Numbered from the stretch's first letter, positions 24,540 through 53,305 are shown. The stretch: 64,000 nucleotides of DNA from Ridgeia piscesae (GCA_025642075.2 JAODUO010000044.1:989001-1053000), one strand, 5' to 3'. Notes: generated by a model not told the origin, from the sequence alone. Numbers and translations are program-made.

Positions 24540-26994
24540 AACATTGAAGCATCTCTTTCTCTTTCCCTCTTCTCGTCTCCTATTTCTTTTCCTCCTCCCA
24601 TCTTCCATTCTCTCCTCTCTCTTTCCCGTATCCCACTCTCTCCCCTATCTTTCTCGTTTCCCTCTCTTTCCCATGTCCAACTCTCTCCCATTTTTTACGC
24701 CTCCCATACTCTCCCATCTCTTTCCCGTTTCCCACACTCTTCCCTCTCTTTCCCGTCTTTCACTCTTCCCATCTCTTTATCGTCTTCCAACCTCTCCCCT
24801 CTCGTTCCCGTTTCCCAGTTTTTCCCGTCTCCCACTCTCCCGTTCTCTTTTCCGTCTCCCACTCCCTCTCCTCTCTTTTCCCCGGCTCTCATTATCTCCC
24901 ACCTCTTTCCCGTCTCCCATTCTTTCTCCTCTTTTCCCGTCTCTCACTCTCTACCTTCTTTTTTCCGTCTCCCACTCTCTCTCTCCTGTCTTTTCCGTCT
25001 CCCACTCTCCACCCTCACTTTCCCGTCTCTCATTTTCTATCCTCTCTTTCCCGTCTCTCACTCTCTCCCGTCTCTTTTCCGTCTCTTTCCCGTCTCCCAC
25101 TCTCCCGTTCTCTTTTCCGTCTCCCACCCCCTCTCCTCTCTTTTCCCCGGCTCTCATTATCTCCCACCTCTTTCCCGTCTCCCATTCTTTCTCCTCTTTT
25201 CCCGTCTCTCACTCTCTACCTTCTTTTTTCCGTCTCCCACTCTCTCTCTCTCCTGTCTTTTCCGTCTCCCACTCTCCACCCTCACTTTCCCGTCTCTCAT
25301 TTTCTATCCTCTCTTTCCCATCTCTTATTCTCTACCCTCTCTTTCCCGTTTCTCATTATCTCCTCTCTCTTTCCCGTCTCTCACTCTCTCCCGTCTCTTT
25401 CCCGTCTCTCACTCTCTCCGGGTCTCTTTCCCGTCTCTCACTCTCTACCCTCTTTTTCCAGTCTCTTACTCTCTACCATCTCTTTCCCGTCTCTTACTAT
25501 CTACCCTCTTTTTCCCGTCTCTTACTCTCTACCATCTCTTTCCCGTCTCTCACTCTCTACCCTCTTTTTCCCGTCTCTTACTTACCATCTCTTTCCCGTC
25601 TCTCACTCTCTATCCTCTTTTCCCCGTCTCTTACTCTCTACCATCTCTTTCCCGTCTCTTACTTACCATCTCTTTCCCGTCTATCACTCTCTATCCTCTT
25701 TTCCCCGTCTCTTACTCTCTACCATCTCTTTCCCGTCTCTTACTCTCTACCCTCTTTTTCCCGTCTCTTACTCTCTACCCTCTCTTTCCCGTCTCTTACT
25801 CTCTACCCTCTCTTTCCCGTCTCTTACTCTCTATCCTCTTTTTCCCGTCTCTTACTCTCTACCCTCTCTTTCCCGTCTCTTACTCTCTACCCTCTTTTTC
25901 CCGTCTCTTACTCTCTACCCTCTCTTTCCCGTCTCTTACTCTCTACCCTCTTTTCCCGTCCCTTACTCTCTACCCTCTCTTTCCCGTTTCTTACTCTCTA
26001 CCCTCTTTTCCCGTCTCTTACTCTCTACCCTCTCTTTCCCGTCTCTTACTCTCTACCCTCTTTTCCCGTCTCTTACTCTCTACCATCTCTTTCCCGTCTC
26101 TTACTCTCTACCCTCTCTTTCCCGTCTCTTACTCTCTACCCTCTCTTTCCCGTCTCTTACTCTCTACCATCTCTTTCCCGTCTCTTACTCTCTACCCTCT
26201 CTTTCCCGTCTCTTACTCTCTATCCTCTTTTTCCCGTCTCTCACTCTCTACCCTCTTTTTCCCGTCCCTTACTCTCTACCCTCTCTTTCCCGTCTCTCAC
26301 TCTCTACCCTCTTTTTCCCGTCTCTCACTCTCTACCCTCTTTTTCCCGTCTCTTACTCTCTACCCTCTTTTTCCCGTCTCTTACTCTCTACCCTCTCTTT
26401 CCCGTCTCTCACTCTCTACCCTCTTTTTCCCGTCTCTCACTCTCTACCCTCTTTTTCCCGTCTCTCACTCTCTACCCTCTTTTGCCCGTCTCTTACTCTC
26501 TACCCTCTCTTTCCCGTCTCCCACTGTTTCTCCTCTCTTTCCAATCTCTCACTCTCTCCCTCCCATTGCCAGTCTCCCACACTCTACCCTCTCTTTCCCG
26601 TCTCTCATTATCTACCCTCTCTTTCCCGCCTCTCACTATCTATCCTCTCTTTCCTATCTGCCACTTTCTCCTCTCTCTTTCCCGTCTCACTCTCTACCTT
26701 CTTTTTCCCGTCTCTCACTCTCTATCCTCTCTTTTTCGTCTCTCTCTCTCTTTCTACCCTCACTTCCCTATCTGCCACCCTCTTCTCTCTCTTTCCCGTC
26801 TCTCACTCTCTACCTTTTCTTTCCCGTCTCTCACTCTTTACCCTCTCTTTTAGTCTCTCTCTTTCTACCCTCCCTTCCCTATCTGTCACTCCCTCCACTC
26901 TCTTTCCCGTCTTTCATTCTCTACCCTCTCTTTCCCGTCGCTTTCTCTTTCTACCCTCTCTTTCTTATCTGCCCCTCTCTCCTCTCTCTTTCCC

Positions 26995-27038
<44 letters not shown>

Positions 27039-27039
27039 G

Positions 27040-27075
<36 letters not shown>

Positions 27076-27340
27076 TCCTCCCCCCTCTCTCTATCTCCTG
27101 TCTTTCTACCCTTTCTTTCCCGTCTCTCTCTTTCTACCCTATCTTTTCCATCTCTCTCTTTTTACCCTCTTCTTCCCGTCTCTCTCTCTTTCTCTCTTTC
27201 AAGCCTCTCTTCCCTACCTGCCACTCTCTCCTATCAGTCTCTACCCTCTCTTTACTATCTGCCACTCTCTCCTCTCTCTTTCCCGTCTCTCATTCTCTCC
27301 CCTCTTTTTACAGTATCTCACTCTCTTTCCGGTTTCCCCC
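24540..27340. repeat. 2.8 kb polypyrimidine array, 28-bp minisatellite core
   Basis: The + strand is almost all C and T. From about 25300 to 26500 it resolves into a 28-bp unit of the form CTCTTTCCCGTCTCTTACTC followed by TCTACCCT, with 26-28 bp length variants; both flanks are degenerate, with a pure (CT)n run at about 26996-27070. A 785-codon + strand frame runs through it only because a repeated unit lacks stops. Mirror-repeat tracts of this kind can form triplex DNA. Confidence 0.92.
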
Positions 27341-28745
27341 TCTCACTTTCGCTCTCCTCTGGTCAGGCACAGACAGAGACGCAGACGCAGGGGACAGAAG
27401 GGGGGGGGGCAGAACGAGAGGTAAGACAGAGGGGTAGGCAGAGGAGACAGAAGAAACAATTGGAACAAACGGAATAGACAGAGGAGACATCGGCGCTCCG
27501 AGTCGAGCAGACTGAATCAGTCACTGTAGACCTTGTTTCGGCGCCGTGGACAACACTTCACATCGACAGCGACGTCTGCCGGGGAACAGCCGACGTCCAG
27601 GAATGTCGGCCAGTCGAGTAGTACGACGAAAACCCGTGATTGGTCGTCAGCGGGTACAGTGACAACGCTCCACGTGGCTCTGCAAGAAGCAACACCTTTG
27701 TCAGGCGCCAGTGTTGTTTTATATGTATTATATGAACGATCGAAATGTACAATTTAAATCACGTTGAAGGTATTCAACGGTCGCTAGAGGTTTCGTGGCT
27801 CCTCCGATTACAATGATCTTGTTATGATGTGAAAGCTTGCACGTTCGGTTATTCAGATGTCGACCCAAATTTCCAGGTAACAGCTTATAGAAGTTGTATA
27901 AGCCGACCTACAATCATGTTGTTTTCGATGTTCTGCACGGTTCCTTCAGTTTTCTGCGCTGTTCCTCATTTACATAGGAAACAGACATGCGCCCTTCACA
28001 AGATTTTATGTCATGCTTGACTAATCTACAGAGCCGAGACACAAAACGGCGCAGAAGCTGAAAATATGGCGCGGCGGCGGCGAAAACATTTCAAAACAGT
28101 ACCTCTACCCTCACCCCCACCTCATTCCACCCCCACATCGCCCCACCTCCATCTCACCCCCACCTCACCCCACCCCCACCTCGCCCCACCTCCACCCGAC
28201 CTCACCTCACCTCACCTCACCTCACCTCAACTCAACTCAACTCACCCCACCCCACCTACAAATTCTTTATGCAGGTTGCTTAATATACGTGATTGTGACG
28301 TCATTCAGTGAACAAGTCTGCTGTGATGTTTCCAGGACCTGTTAAACAAACCATCTATTAAAGGGATACTCCAGTCAGTGAGAGATTCACAGCATTTACT
28401 TACATATGTATACGATATTGGGTGGGCATAGTAATTGTGCACAACGATCGTTAATAAACAATTAATTATAGTATAATTGTAGCAGAAACACTCCATGTTG
28501 TATTCAAGGCGCTGCCATCTTGAGATTTATGCGCCAGTGACGTAAACCGCTTACGTCACCGGCGCATGCACGTTCGAACATCCTATATATATCCAATGGC
28601 GTTGTTTTGGCTGTTCTGTCTATTGACCACACATACGGCATGCCCACACATACAAACTACCGCTGGCTACGAGCCTGCAGGCAATAGCTTACCCTTCATA
28701 TATACGAAAAGGATGATTTAAACAAGCGTTCCGCAAAACATGCAA
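27341..28745. other. Intergenic DNA with C-rich low-complexity block
   Basis: Contains a purine-rich stretch to about 27490, an unrecognised 74-codon + strand frame at 27533, and a CCCCACCTC low-complexity block at about 28100-28255. A sequence starting AAGGGATACTCC at about 28360 looks like part of a dispersed element but cannot be assigned. Confidence 0.4.
28531..28565. repeat. Small palindrome with TGACGTAA arms
   Basis: GCGCCAGTGACGTAA and TTACGTCACCGGCGC pair at 14 of 15 positions around a 5-nt loop. Each arm holds a half-canonical CRE-like site. It may be the end of a MITE. Confidence 0.6.
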
Positions 28746-28832
28746 ACAAATCCACGTTAGTCGCTAGAGGCGCTGATATGCAACTAGGGTCTAGTTGTGT
28801 ATTAGCGCCTCTAGCGACTAACGTGGATTTGT
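28746..28832. repeat. Near-perfect palindrome, 42-bp arms and 3-nt loop
   Basis: The left arm 28746-28787 begins ACAAATCCACGTTAGTCGC and the right arm 28791-28832 ends GCGACTAACGTGGATTTGT. The arms pair with 3 mismatches and the centre is CAACTAG-GGT-CTAGTTG. It ends about 35 bases before the (GGGC)n array. Confidence 0.9.
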
Positions 28833-28868
28833 GGAACCCTCACTGTCTATCCAGATGTCGCGGTTACT

Positions 28869-29111
28869 GGGCGGGCGGGCGGGGCGGGCGGGCGGGCGGG
28901 CGGGCGGGCGGGCGGGCGGGCGGGCGGGCGGGCGGGCGGGCGGGCGGGCGGGCGGGCGGGCGGGCGGGCGGGCGGGCGGGCGGGCGGGCGGGCGGGCGGG
29001 CGGGCGGGCGGGCGGGCGGGCGGGCGGGCGGGCGGGCGGGCGGGCGGGCGGGCGGGCGGGCGGGCGGGCGGGCGGGCGGGCGGGCGGGCGGGCGGGCGGG
29101 CGGGCGGGCGG
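28869..29111. repeat. (GGGC)n tetranucleotide array
   Basis: About 60 copies of GGGC, nearly perfect, with one unit shortened near 28883. Every run of three G is separated by one C, an ideal G-quadruplex pattern on the + strand. Confidence 0.97.
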
Positions 29112-29841
29112 CGGACGGACGGACGGACGGACGGACGGACGGACGGACGGACGGACGGACGGACGGACGGACGGACGGACGGACGGACGGACGGACGGAC
29201 GGACGGACGGACGGACGGACGGACGGACGGACGGACGGACGGACGGACGGACGGACGGACGGACGGACGGACGGACGGACGGACGGACGGACGGACGGAC
29301 GGACGGACGGACGGACGGACGGACGGACGGACGGACGGACGGACGGACGGACGGACGGACGGACGGACGACGGACGGACGGACGGACGGACGGACGGACG
29401 GACGGACGGACGGACGACGACGGACGAGACGGACGACGACGACGGACGGACGGACGGACGACGACGACGGACGGACGGACGGACGGACGGACGGACGACG
29501 GACGGACGGACGGACGGACGGACGGACGGACGACGGACGACGACGGACGGACGACGGACGGAGGACGGACGGACGGACGGACGGACGACGGACGGACGGA
29601 CGGACGGACGGACGGACGGACGGACGGACGGACGACGACGGACGCGACACGACGACGACAGACGGACGGACGGACGGACGGACGGACGGACGGACGGACG
29701 GACGGACGGACGGACGGACGGACGGACGGACGGACGGACGGACGGACGGACGGACGGACGGACGGACGGACGGACGGACGGACGGACGGACGGACGGACG
29801 GACGGACGGACGGACGGACGGACGGACGGACGGACGGACGG
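29112..29841. repeat. (GGAC)n tetranucleotide array with GAC interruptions
   Basis: About 180 units of GGAC following directly on the (GGGC)n block. 29112-29368 and 29662-29841 are almost pure; 29369-29661 has many 3-bp GAC units that shift the register. It ends 325 bases before the PRDM12 start codon. Long frames of both strands here are spurious. Confidence 0.97.
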
Positions 29842-30165
29842 AGGCAATATAATATCTGCGCGAATCTAATACGTTGTACCATGTCGCTTCACTGCCCAAG
29901 TCCAGGGACTGCGTGGACCGAGTGACGACATCGTCTCGCCGGGCCAGTCCGCCCCGCCCTCTCCAGCCCTCCGGCTGTTTTGTCGACTTCTAATAAATGG
30001 GGATCAGCGCTGTGCCTTTCGCCCAATGACAGGAGGGGGCGCGGCTCATCTGCATGCCTCGTTGATATGAATTCGTATGAAGCGGACATATTAACCGGGC
30101 GTTTTAATTTAGTTGCCTGTGGGTGTGTTTCGTGTGAACGGCTTTCTCCAGGAACAGATTGGGAT
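29842..30165 (+). promoter_or_regulatory. Presumed promoter and 5'-UTR of PRDM12
   Basis: GC-rich DNA between the (GGAC)n array and the chosen ATG. It contains a CCAAT-type motif (GCCCAATGACAGG, about 30023) and a GC-box-like GGGGGCGCGG. In-frame ATGs at 29980 and 30067 mean part of it could be coding. Confidence 0.4.
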
Positions 30166-45491
<15,326 letters not shown>

Positions 45492-48400
45492 ATACAGCGG
45501 CCACCGACAGGAGGCTGTTGTTACGCCGTGTAGCCGAAGGTTCCAAAGAGTCAAGTTCGACGACGATGCATAAAAATGCTGACAAGAACTCTTAAGTTCT
45601 TGAAATGTATATAACAACTTGCACAAACATCAAAGGATATTTGTATGTCGCGTGGTTATCTCTGTAATGACATACGTTGCATCTTCCTGGTTTTTCTAAG
45701 TATTGTCGGGAATGTCACCATTTGTAAAAAGCAAAAAATGTAAAATATGTCGACGAGGAGTTCCTTTATAATGTTTTGTGTACAGTGTCTGTTATCGGGT
45801 CGATATCCGGGAGGTATATTTGTGTTTTCAGCAACCCAGTGGACATGACGCCACACAAGCGTTGTGTGTGCTGTCTGAATGTTCACAGCAACTCCTCCAA
45901 ACCCATCCGCCCTGTCTTTCCTGGAAGGACGGCGGACTTGAGACAAGTTTCACTTGCAACGATGACTGGGCTCTAAATTGGATGAACTTTAATGGTATTA
46001 CAATGGCATAAACAATATATAGCACATCTTTGGTATGCAATTTTATTTTTACCAAGTGCTACGATGATAGTATTGTAAGTTGCACACAGTGTGACATAAA
46101 CACTATATAACATTATCTTCGGTATACAGTTTTATGTTTACCAAGTGCTACGTCGAGTGACGAAACTGCGCGCCAACAGGGGAGTTTATCTGTGTCGTTT
46201 AAAATTCTTGAACAATCTTTCTTCAAGTTCTCGTATTGCATACGCTGTGAAGCTCCTAGACCACATATCAAAGTCAACGCAGCTAGTCGCTGTAGCAACA
46301 AATAAGCGATGTGATAGTTGACTTTCGTAATAATAACCACACGACAAAGACGAAGATAATGGGGGGAAATGTTTTGCCTCCGGTTCGACTACATTCGCCT
46401 CCTACGTACAGCCGATTGTCGTGTGAACAAATGACGTCATCGCCCATTGTTGATGCATAGGATGGTTCGCATGCGCTGTGCGCAAATTCGTTCCAATTCC
46501 GTGCCAGTATACACAAGCACCAAATCCAATCACAACTTTTGTCCATTATGTAATTATTTATAGAATCGTGCGGTCTGATAGTATGACAGATATGTTAATT
46601 TTTTTCTTAAGAAAATGTGAGAAGAAATCCGAACTTATTTTCCATTGCATCAAGACAATATACTATTGATGCCTGCAACGCATTAATCCAGATTAAGACA
46701 TATTTCACAATACCACTTTACAAAGTCTAACATATGTCAATATTCCCATCTTATTTGATACTGACTTATCGTCTTCTCGTTTATCTATGACATTCTTGAC
46801 TATTGCTCCAAGTTCATATTTTCATCTCTAACGACCGACGAGTGTAATGCCCCACCTCAAGAGTGTAACATCACCGATGCTGCTACGAATCTTGTATCGT
46901 GATCGTGTGTACACATTGATTCCTCGTCCTGTTAGCCAGTCGCTGCCGATCGAAGAGCTGGCGGCTGCACTACAGCGCTGTCACCGGAGACGAGTAGCGT
47001 TTGCGTGCTGCGAGTTATGTGCACGTGCACGGGATGTAAGCGGACCCGATAGTAAATGGTCCACTTACCAGAGGACTGCACGGGGACCACTTCGTCAAAA
47101 AGATATATGTAAATGTATTTAATAATTTGAAAAATATACGCACGGTGTACTGACGTTTAGACACTTAAAATATAACATTCTGACAGGAAAACCTATGAGT
47201 AATCGCAGAAATTACATAAATGCTCATTGCTGATTGGTAGACGTAGTTTGGACAACATGTTTTCAGAGTTTTTTGCAACATAAGTGTCTATACCAATTCT
47301 AACTCACTCAAAATGTCGATGTCATTTTATCAAGGGGGTCCATTTTCCACGCCGTGGGCCCCTGGTCAATATACGACGGGGGTTCGCTTACACCATCACA
47401 TCAGCCGCATGTGGTGGCGGCCACTGGACTTTGTAATGACCGCCGGATGGAGCGACCTCTGCCCGACCACGCCCAAGCAGAAATTCGTTTTGCCGCTGGC
47501 GCAGTCGCCGTGACCACTAATTGTTATTGCACCGACTTACCTGGGGATGGGTTTGGACAGGAAGAGTGCAGGTGCGACACGCAACCTTAAACCACGTGAC
47601 TCTGTTAGACCTGGCTCAAGGCACTACCTCCGAGCTTCCTTAGTCGACCACAATCAACAACACAGACTTGTTGATGACATCAACGGCCTATAGCTGCAGA
47701 AGAACAAGAACAATTCAGCGGGAAAAAACTTGGAGCAGTTGTCTTTTTCGAACGTCGTCGCCGTCGCCGTAGTCGTCGTCGTCGTCGATATTATTATTAT
47801 TATTATTAATATTATTATTATAGTATATAATATATATTCATGTAGGGCGTCTAACTAAACCGTAGTATGTATGTTTCTTGATATTATAAAAAGTTATACG
47901 TAAATATTTCGTTTATTAAATCCAAACGTGCGATTAGCTTTTGATGTAATATTTCTGAAGCATGTATTCCATGAAAGATCACCTGAGATGGTATGTCCCA
48001 GGTGTTTGACACTATTCACCACCCATAATTGCTGAACTTGTATACTGTAAAGATATTTAACACTTCTTCTCCAACTCTGACAGACTGATGTCTTCCTTGA
48101 TGGATGTCATTACTGAAATGCACTTTCCTGTAACTATTGATATCATTTGCAAAGGGAAGTGCATTGTATGTCGCACTTGCTGATGGATAAGAACTAAGAA
48201 ATAGAATCAGACCAAGAATATACATCTTCTTGGATCTGTGTTTCTTTTTCCATGTTATTAAAAAATCGGTCCAAGAACAGTCTTGTGGTACACTTGATTC
48301 TGCCGAGGATATTTATGATGATTACTTCCGGTCTGCAAAGAAGTCATTAATCCATGTAAAACTGTGCTGTTGATGCCATCGCACTGCAGTTTATGCTCAA

Positions 48401-48540
48401 TTATGAGACACGTTCTCAAACCTTTACTATAATCCAACACTGTAGCAACAGCTGGAATCATCGCTCAGAATTTATATGTTCATGTACGAACTCAACTAAA
48501 TGCGTCTCAGAAAATTTACGTGAAGGAAGCCATGTTGAAC
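45492..48540. other. 3' flank of PRDM12 and intergenic DNA
   Basis: No gene can be supported. Unrecognised + strand frames of 91 and 78 codons lie at 46847 and 47354. A tandem duplication with an 89-bp period (sharing ACCAAGTGCTACG) covers about 46000-46155. Short trinucleotide tracts (CGT)n and (TTA)n lie at about 47752-47820. Confidence 0.5.
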
Positions 48541-48559
48541 TGTATTAAGAATGTTGTTC

Positions 48560-51485
48560 AACTCAGCCGCAGTAGAAAGACCGGAAGAATTATGATTCAC
48601 AAACTTCACCCGCAGTGGAAAGACAGGAAGAATTATGATTCACAAACTTTATCCGCTGTAGAAAGACCGCAACCATTAAGATTCACAAAATTCATCCGCA
48701 GTAGAAAGACCGCAACCATTAAGATTCACAAACTTCACCCGCAGTGGAAAGACAGGAAGAATTATGATTCACAAACTTTATCCGCTGTAGAAAGACCGCA
48801 ACCATTAAGATTCACAAACTACATCCGCAGTAGAAAGACCGCAAGCATTAAGGTTCACAAACTTCACATGTAGTGGAAAGACCGCAACCATTAAGATTCA
48901 CAAATTTCACCCGCAGTGGAAAGACGGCAGCAACCATTAATATTCACAAACTTCACCCGCAGTGGAAAGACAGCAACCATTAAGAATCACAAATTTCATC
49001 CGCAGTGGAAAGACCGCAACCATTAAGATTCACAAACTTCATCCGCATTAGAAAGACCGCAACCATTAAGATTCACAAACTTCACCCGCAGTAGAAAGCC
49101 CGCAACCATTAATATTCACAAACTTCACCTGCAGTGGAAAGACCGCAATCATTAAGATTCACAAACTTTATCCGCAGTAGAAAGACCGCAACCATTAAGA
49201 TTCACAAACTTTATCCGCAGTAGAAAGACCGCAACCATTAAGTTTCACAAACTTCACCCGCAGTAGAAAGACCGCAACCATTAATATTCACAACTTCACC
49301 CGCAGTGGAAAGACCGCAATCATTAAGATTCACAAACTTTATCCGCAGTAGAAAGACCGCAACCATTAATATTCACAAACTTCACCCGCAGTGGAAAGAC
49401 CGCAATCATTAAGATTCACAAACTTTATCCTCAGTAGAAAGACCGCAACCATTAATATTCACAAACTTCACCCGCAGTTGAAAGACCGCAACCATTAAGA
49501 TTCACAAACTTCGTCCGCAGAAGAAAGACCGCAACCATTAAGATTCACAAACTTCGTTCGCAGTGGAAAGACCGCAACCATTAAGATTCACAAACTTCAC
49601 ATGCAGTGGAAATACAGCAACCATTAAGATTCACAAACTTCATCCGCATTAGAAAGACCGCAACCATTAAGATTCACAAACTTCACCCGCAGTAGAAAGC
49701 CCGCAACCATTAATATTATTCACAAACTTCACCCGCAGTGGAAAGACCGCAATCATTAAGATTCACAAACTTTATCCGCAGTAGAAAGACCGCAACCATT
49801 AAGATTCACAAACTTTATCCGCAGTAGAAAGACCGCAACCATTAAGTTTCACAAACTTCATCCGCAGTAGAAAGACCGCAACCATTAAGATTCACAAACT
49901 TCACCCGCAGTGGAAAGACCGCAACAATTAATATTCACATACTTCACCCGCAGTGGAAAGACCGCAATCATTAAGATTCACAAACTTTATCCGCAGTAGA
50001 AAGACCGCAACCATTAAGATTCACAAACTTTATCCGCAGTAGAAAGACCGCAACCATTAAGTTTCACAAACGTCACCCGCAGTAGAAAGACCGCAACCAT
50101 TAATATTCACAAACTTCACCCGCAGTGGAAAGACCGCAATCATTAAGATTCACAAACTTTATCCGCAGTAGAAAGACCGCAACCATTAATATTCACAAAC
50201 TTCACCCGCAGTGGAAAGACCGCAATCATTAAGATTCACAAACTTTATCCGCAGTAGAAAGACCGCAACCATTAATATTCACAAACTTCACCCGCAGTAG
50301 AAAGACCGCAACCATTAAGATTCACAAACTTCGTCCGCAGTAGAAAGACCGCAACCATTAATATTCACAAACTTCATCCGCAGTGGAAAGACCGCAACCA
50401 TTAAGATTCACAAACTTCATCCGCAGTGGAAAGACCGCAACCACTAAGATTCACAAACTTCATCCGCAGTGGAAAGACAGCAACCATTAGAATTCACAAA
50501 CTTCGTTCGCAGTGGAAAGACCGCAACCATTAAGATTCACAAACTTCACATGTAGTGGAAAGACCGCAACCATTAAGATTCACAAACTTCACCCGCAGTG
50601 GAAAGACGGCAGCAAGCATTAATATTCACACACTTCACCCGCAGTGGAAAGACCGCAACCATTAAGATTCACAAACTTCATCCGCAGTAGAAAGACCGCA
50701 ACCATTAAGGTTCACAAACTTCATCCGCAGTAGAAAGACCGCAACAATTAAGATTCACACACTTCACATGCATTGAAAAGACCGGAACTATTAATATTCA
50801 CAAACTTCACATGTAGTAGAAAGACCGCAACCATTAAGATTCACAAACTTCACATTATGTGGAAAGACCGCAAGCATTAATATTCACAAACTTTATCCGC
50901 AGTAGAAAGACCGCAACCATTAATATTCACATACTCCACATTAAGTGGAAAAACCGCAACCATTAAAATTCACAAACTTTATCCGCAGTAGAAAGACCGC
51001 AACCATTAATATTCACAAACTTCACCCGCAGTAGAAAGACCGCAATCATTAATATTCACAAACTTCACCCGCAGTAGAAAGACCGCAACCATTAATATTC
51101 ACAAACTTTATCCGCAGTAGAAAGACCGCAATCATTAATATTCACAAACTTTATCCGCAGTAGAAAGACCGCAACCATTAATATTCACAAACTTCACCCG
51201 CAGTAGAAAGACCGCAATCATTAAGATTCACAAACTTTATCCGCAGTAGAAAGACCGCAATAATTACTATTCACAAACTCCACATTAAGTGGAAAGACCG
51301 CAACCGTTAATATTCATAAACTTCGCATTAAGTGGAAAGACCGCAACCATTAATAGTCACAAACGTTATCCGCAGTAGAAAGACAGCAACAATTACTATT
51401 CACAAACTCCACATTAAGTGGAAAGACCGCAACCACTAACATTCACAAACTTCGTCCGCAGTAGGAATACCGCAATAATTATGAA
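48560..51485. repeat. 43-bp satellite array, about 68 copies
   Basis: The unit runs from CGCAGTAGAAAGACCGCAAC through CATTAAGATTCACAAACTT to the next CGCAG. Variants alternate (CACCCGCAGTGG, TATCCGCAGTAG, CACATTAAGTGG), and some variants recur at a distance, such as the GACGGCAGCAA type at about 48922 and 50605. This suggests larger blocks were copied. Frames through the array are artefacts. Confidence 0.95.
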
Positions 51486-51774
51486 GAAAACGGAGACTGT
51501 CTCAGGTTCTAGAAGTGACACCTGCCAGGTGGACCCACGGACAGTCTTTTATCAGGCGGCGGCGGCTGACCGACCACCCACGCCGTCGCTGGACACGCAT
51601 TCGATGCTCCATTTGTATATCGGGTGGCCGCATCGTCTGTGTATTGAGTGAACAGAGAAATCATTTACCGGAAAGTCCAGTCCGGGAGTCCAGGCTTAAA
51701 GGACACTATTTGACCGCAAGCATCATCGCTCGCCAGGGGTCGCACCGGCTGTGACGGTCTCCATGTTTCATTCA

Positions 51775-52640
<866 letters not shown>

Positions 52641-52874
52641 AGATCGATTAATCCCTTGTACTGATGCGCCTCTGAGCTTGGTTTCTAAGGATTTAGGACC
52701 AATATAAGTTACCTAATTATTATGATTATGATTTTGTTCGTACTAGCTTATATCCACCCCGGCACACCCTGTCAAAAACTCCTCTATTAATGTCAGCCAA
52801 TGAAATCGCTTACTGGACTAGGTCATGTCACCATAATAAAAAAAATCACCCAACCGCGATGCACCCCGTTTACA

Positions 52875-53192
52875 AAAGGTAAGTTCTTATATAGCGCAGT
52901 ATCCAATCCTCAGGATTGCTCAAAGTGCCTTACACTTTACTTTCCTAGCAGACCTGTTCAATCAGACATTTCTTTGGGAAGCATCCAGCCATATGCTACA
53001 ATTAATGCGCGAATGCTGCTTGTACACATATCAATCACTGTCTGTAGCCAGGTACTCATTTATACACATGAGTGAACTTGAGTAATGTAGAGTGAAACAA
53101 TTTGCCCAAGGTTTTCACACCGCAGCACATGATTCGAACCCGGGTCCTCTTAATCTAGAGTTCGAAGCTGAGCCACTGAGCCACTGCGCTCT
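52875..53192 (-). mobile_element. tRNA-derived SINE, most complete copy
   Basis: On the - strand it begins with GAGCGCAGTGGCTCAGTGG (A-box TGGCTCAGTGG) and has a B-box GGGTTCGAATC about 40 bases on, then a body and a tail ending in GCGCTATATAAGAACTTACC. Partial copies lie at 10872, 11195, 42632 and 59860. Confidence 0.8.
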
Positions 53193-53214
53193 ACTACTAA
53201 GAACGTCACAAGGT

Positions 53215-53305
53215 TTGTTTCGAGACGATCAGCCAGGGGTGCAGTAGCGCAGCGCAACGACCCATGGCTTGTGAGGATGGTCGTGTGCCTAACCACTAGT
53301 CCATC
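53215..53305 (-). mobile_element. Possible SINE head of another family
   Basis: The - strand reads GACTAGTGGTTAGGCACACG, an A-box-like sequence typical of tRNA-derived SINEs. No good B-box follows, so this is weak. Confidence 0.3.

Noticed and set aside
24496..26853. 785-codon + strand open frame
   Set aside because: It lies wholly inside the polypyrimidine 28-bp array; the amino acid pattern is just the three-frame rotation of the unit, with no domain.
28746..28832. microRNA precursor
   Set aside because: The hairpin is too perfect and the 3-nt loop too short for a typical animal pre-miRNA; better explained as a DNA palindrome.
28778..29925. Several 327-364-codon frames on both strands
   Set aside because: Translations of (GGGC)n and (GGAC)n in every frame (GGRA, TDGR, VRPS); a stop-free repeat is not evidence of a gene.
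46847..47122. 91-codon + strand frame with Cys and Arg rich composition
   Set aside because: No recognisable domain, no splice or promoter context; left as unsupported.
48560..51485. Regularly spaced repeats considered as a CRISPR array
   Set aside because: The 43-bp units are contiguous with no unique spacers, and the window is eukaryotic.
53100..53192. tRNA gene on the - strand
   Set aside because: This is the tRNA-like head of a dispersed SINE with several other copies in the window.
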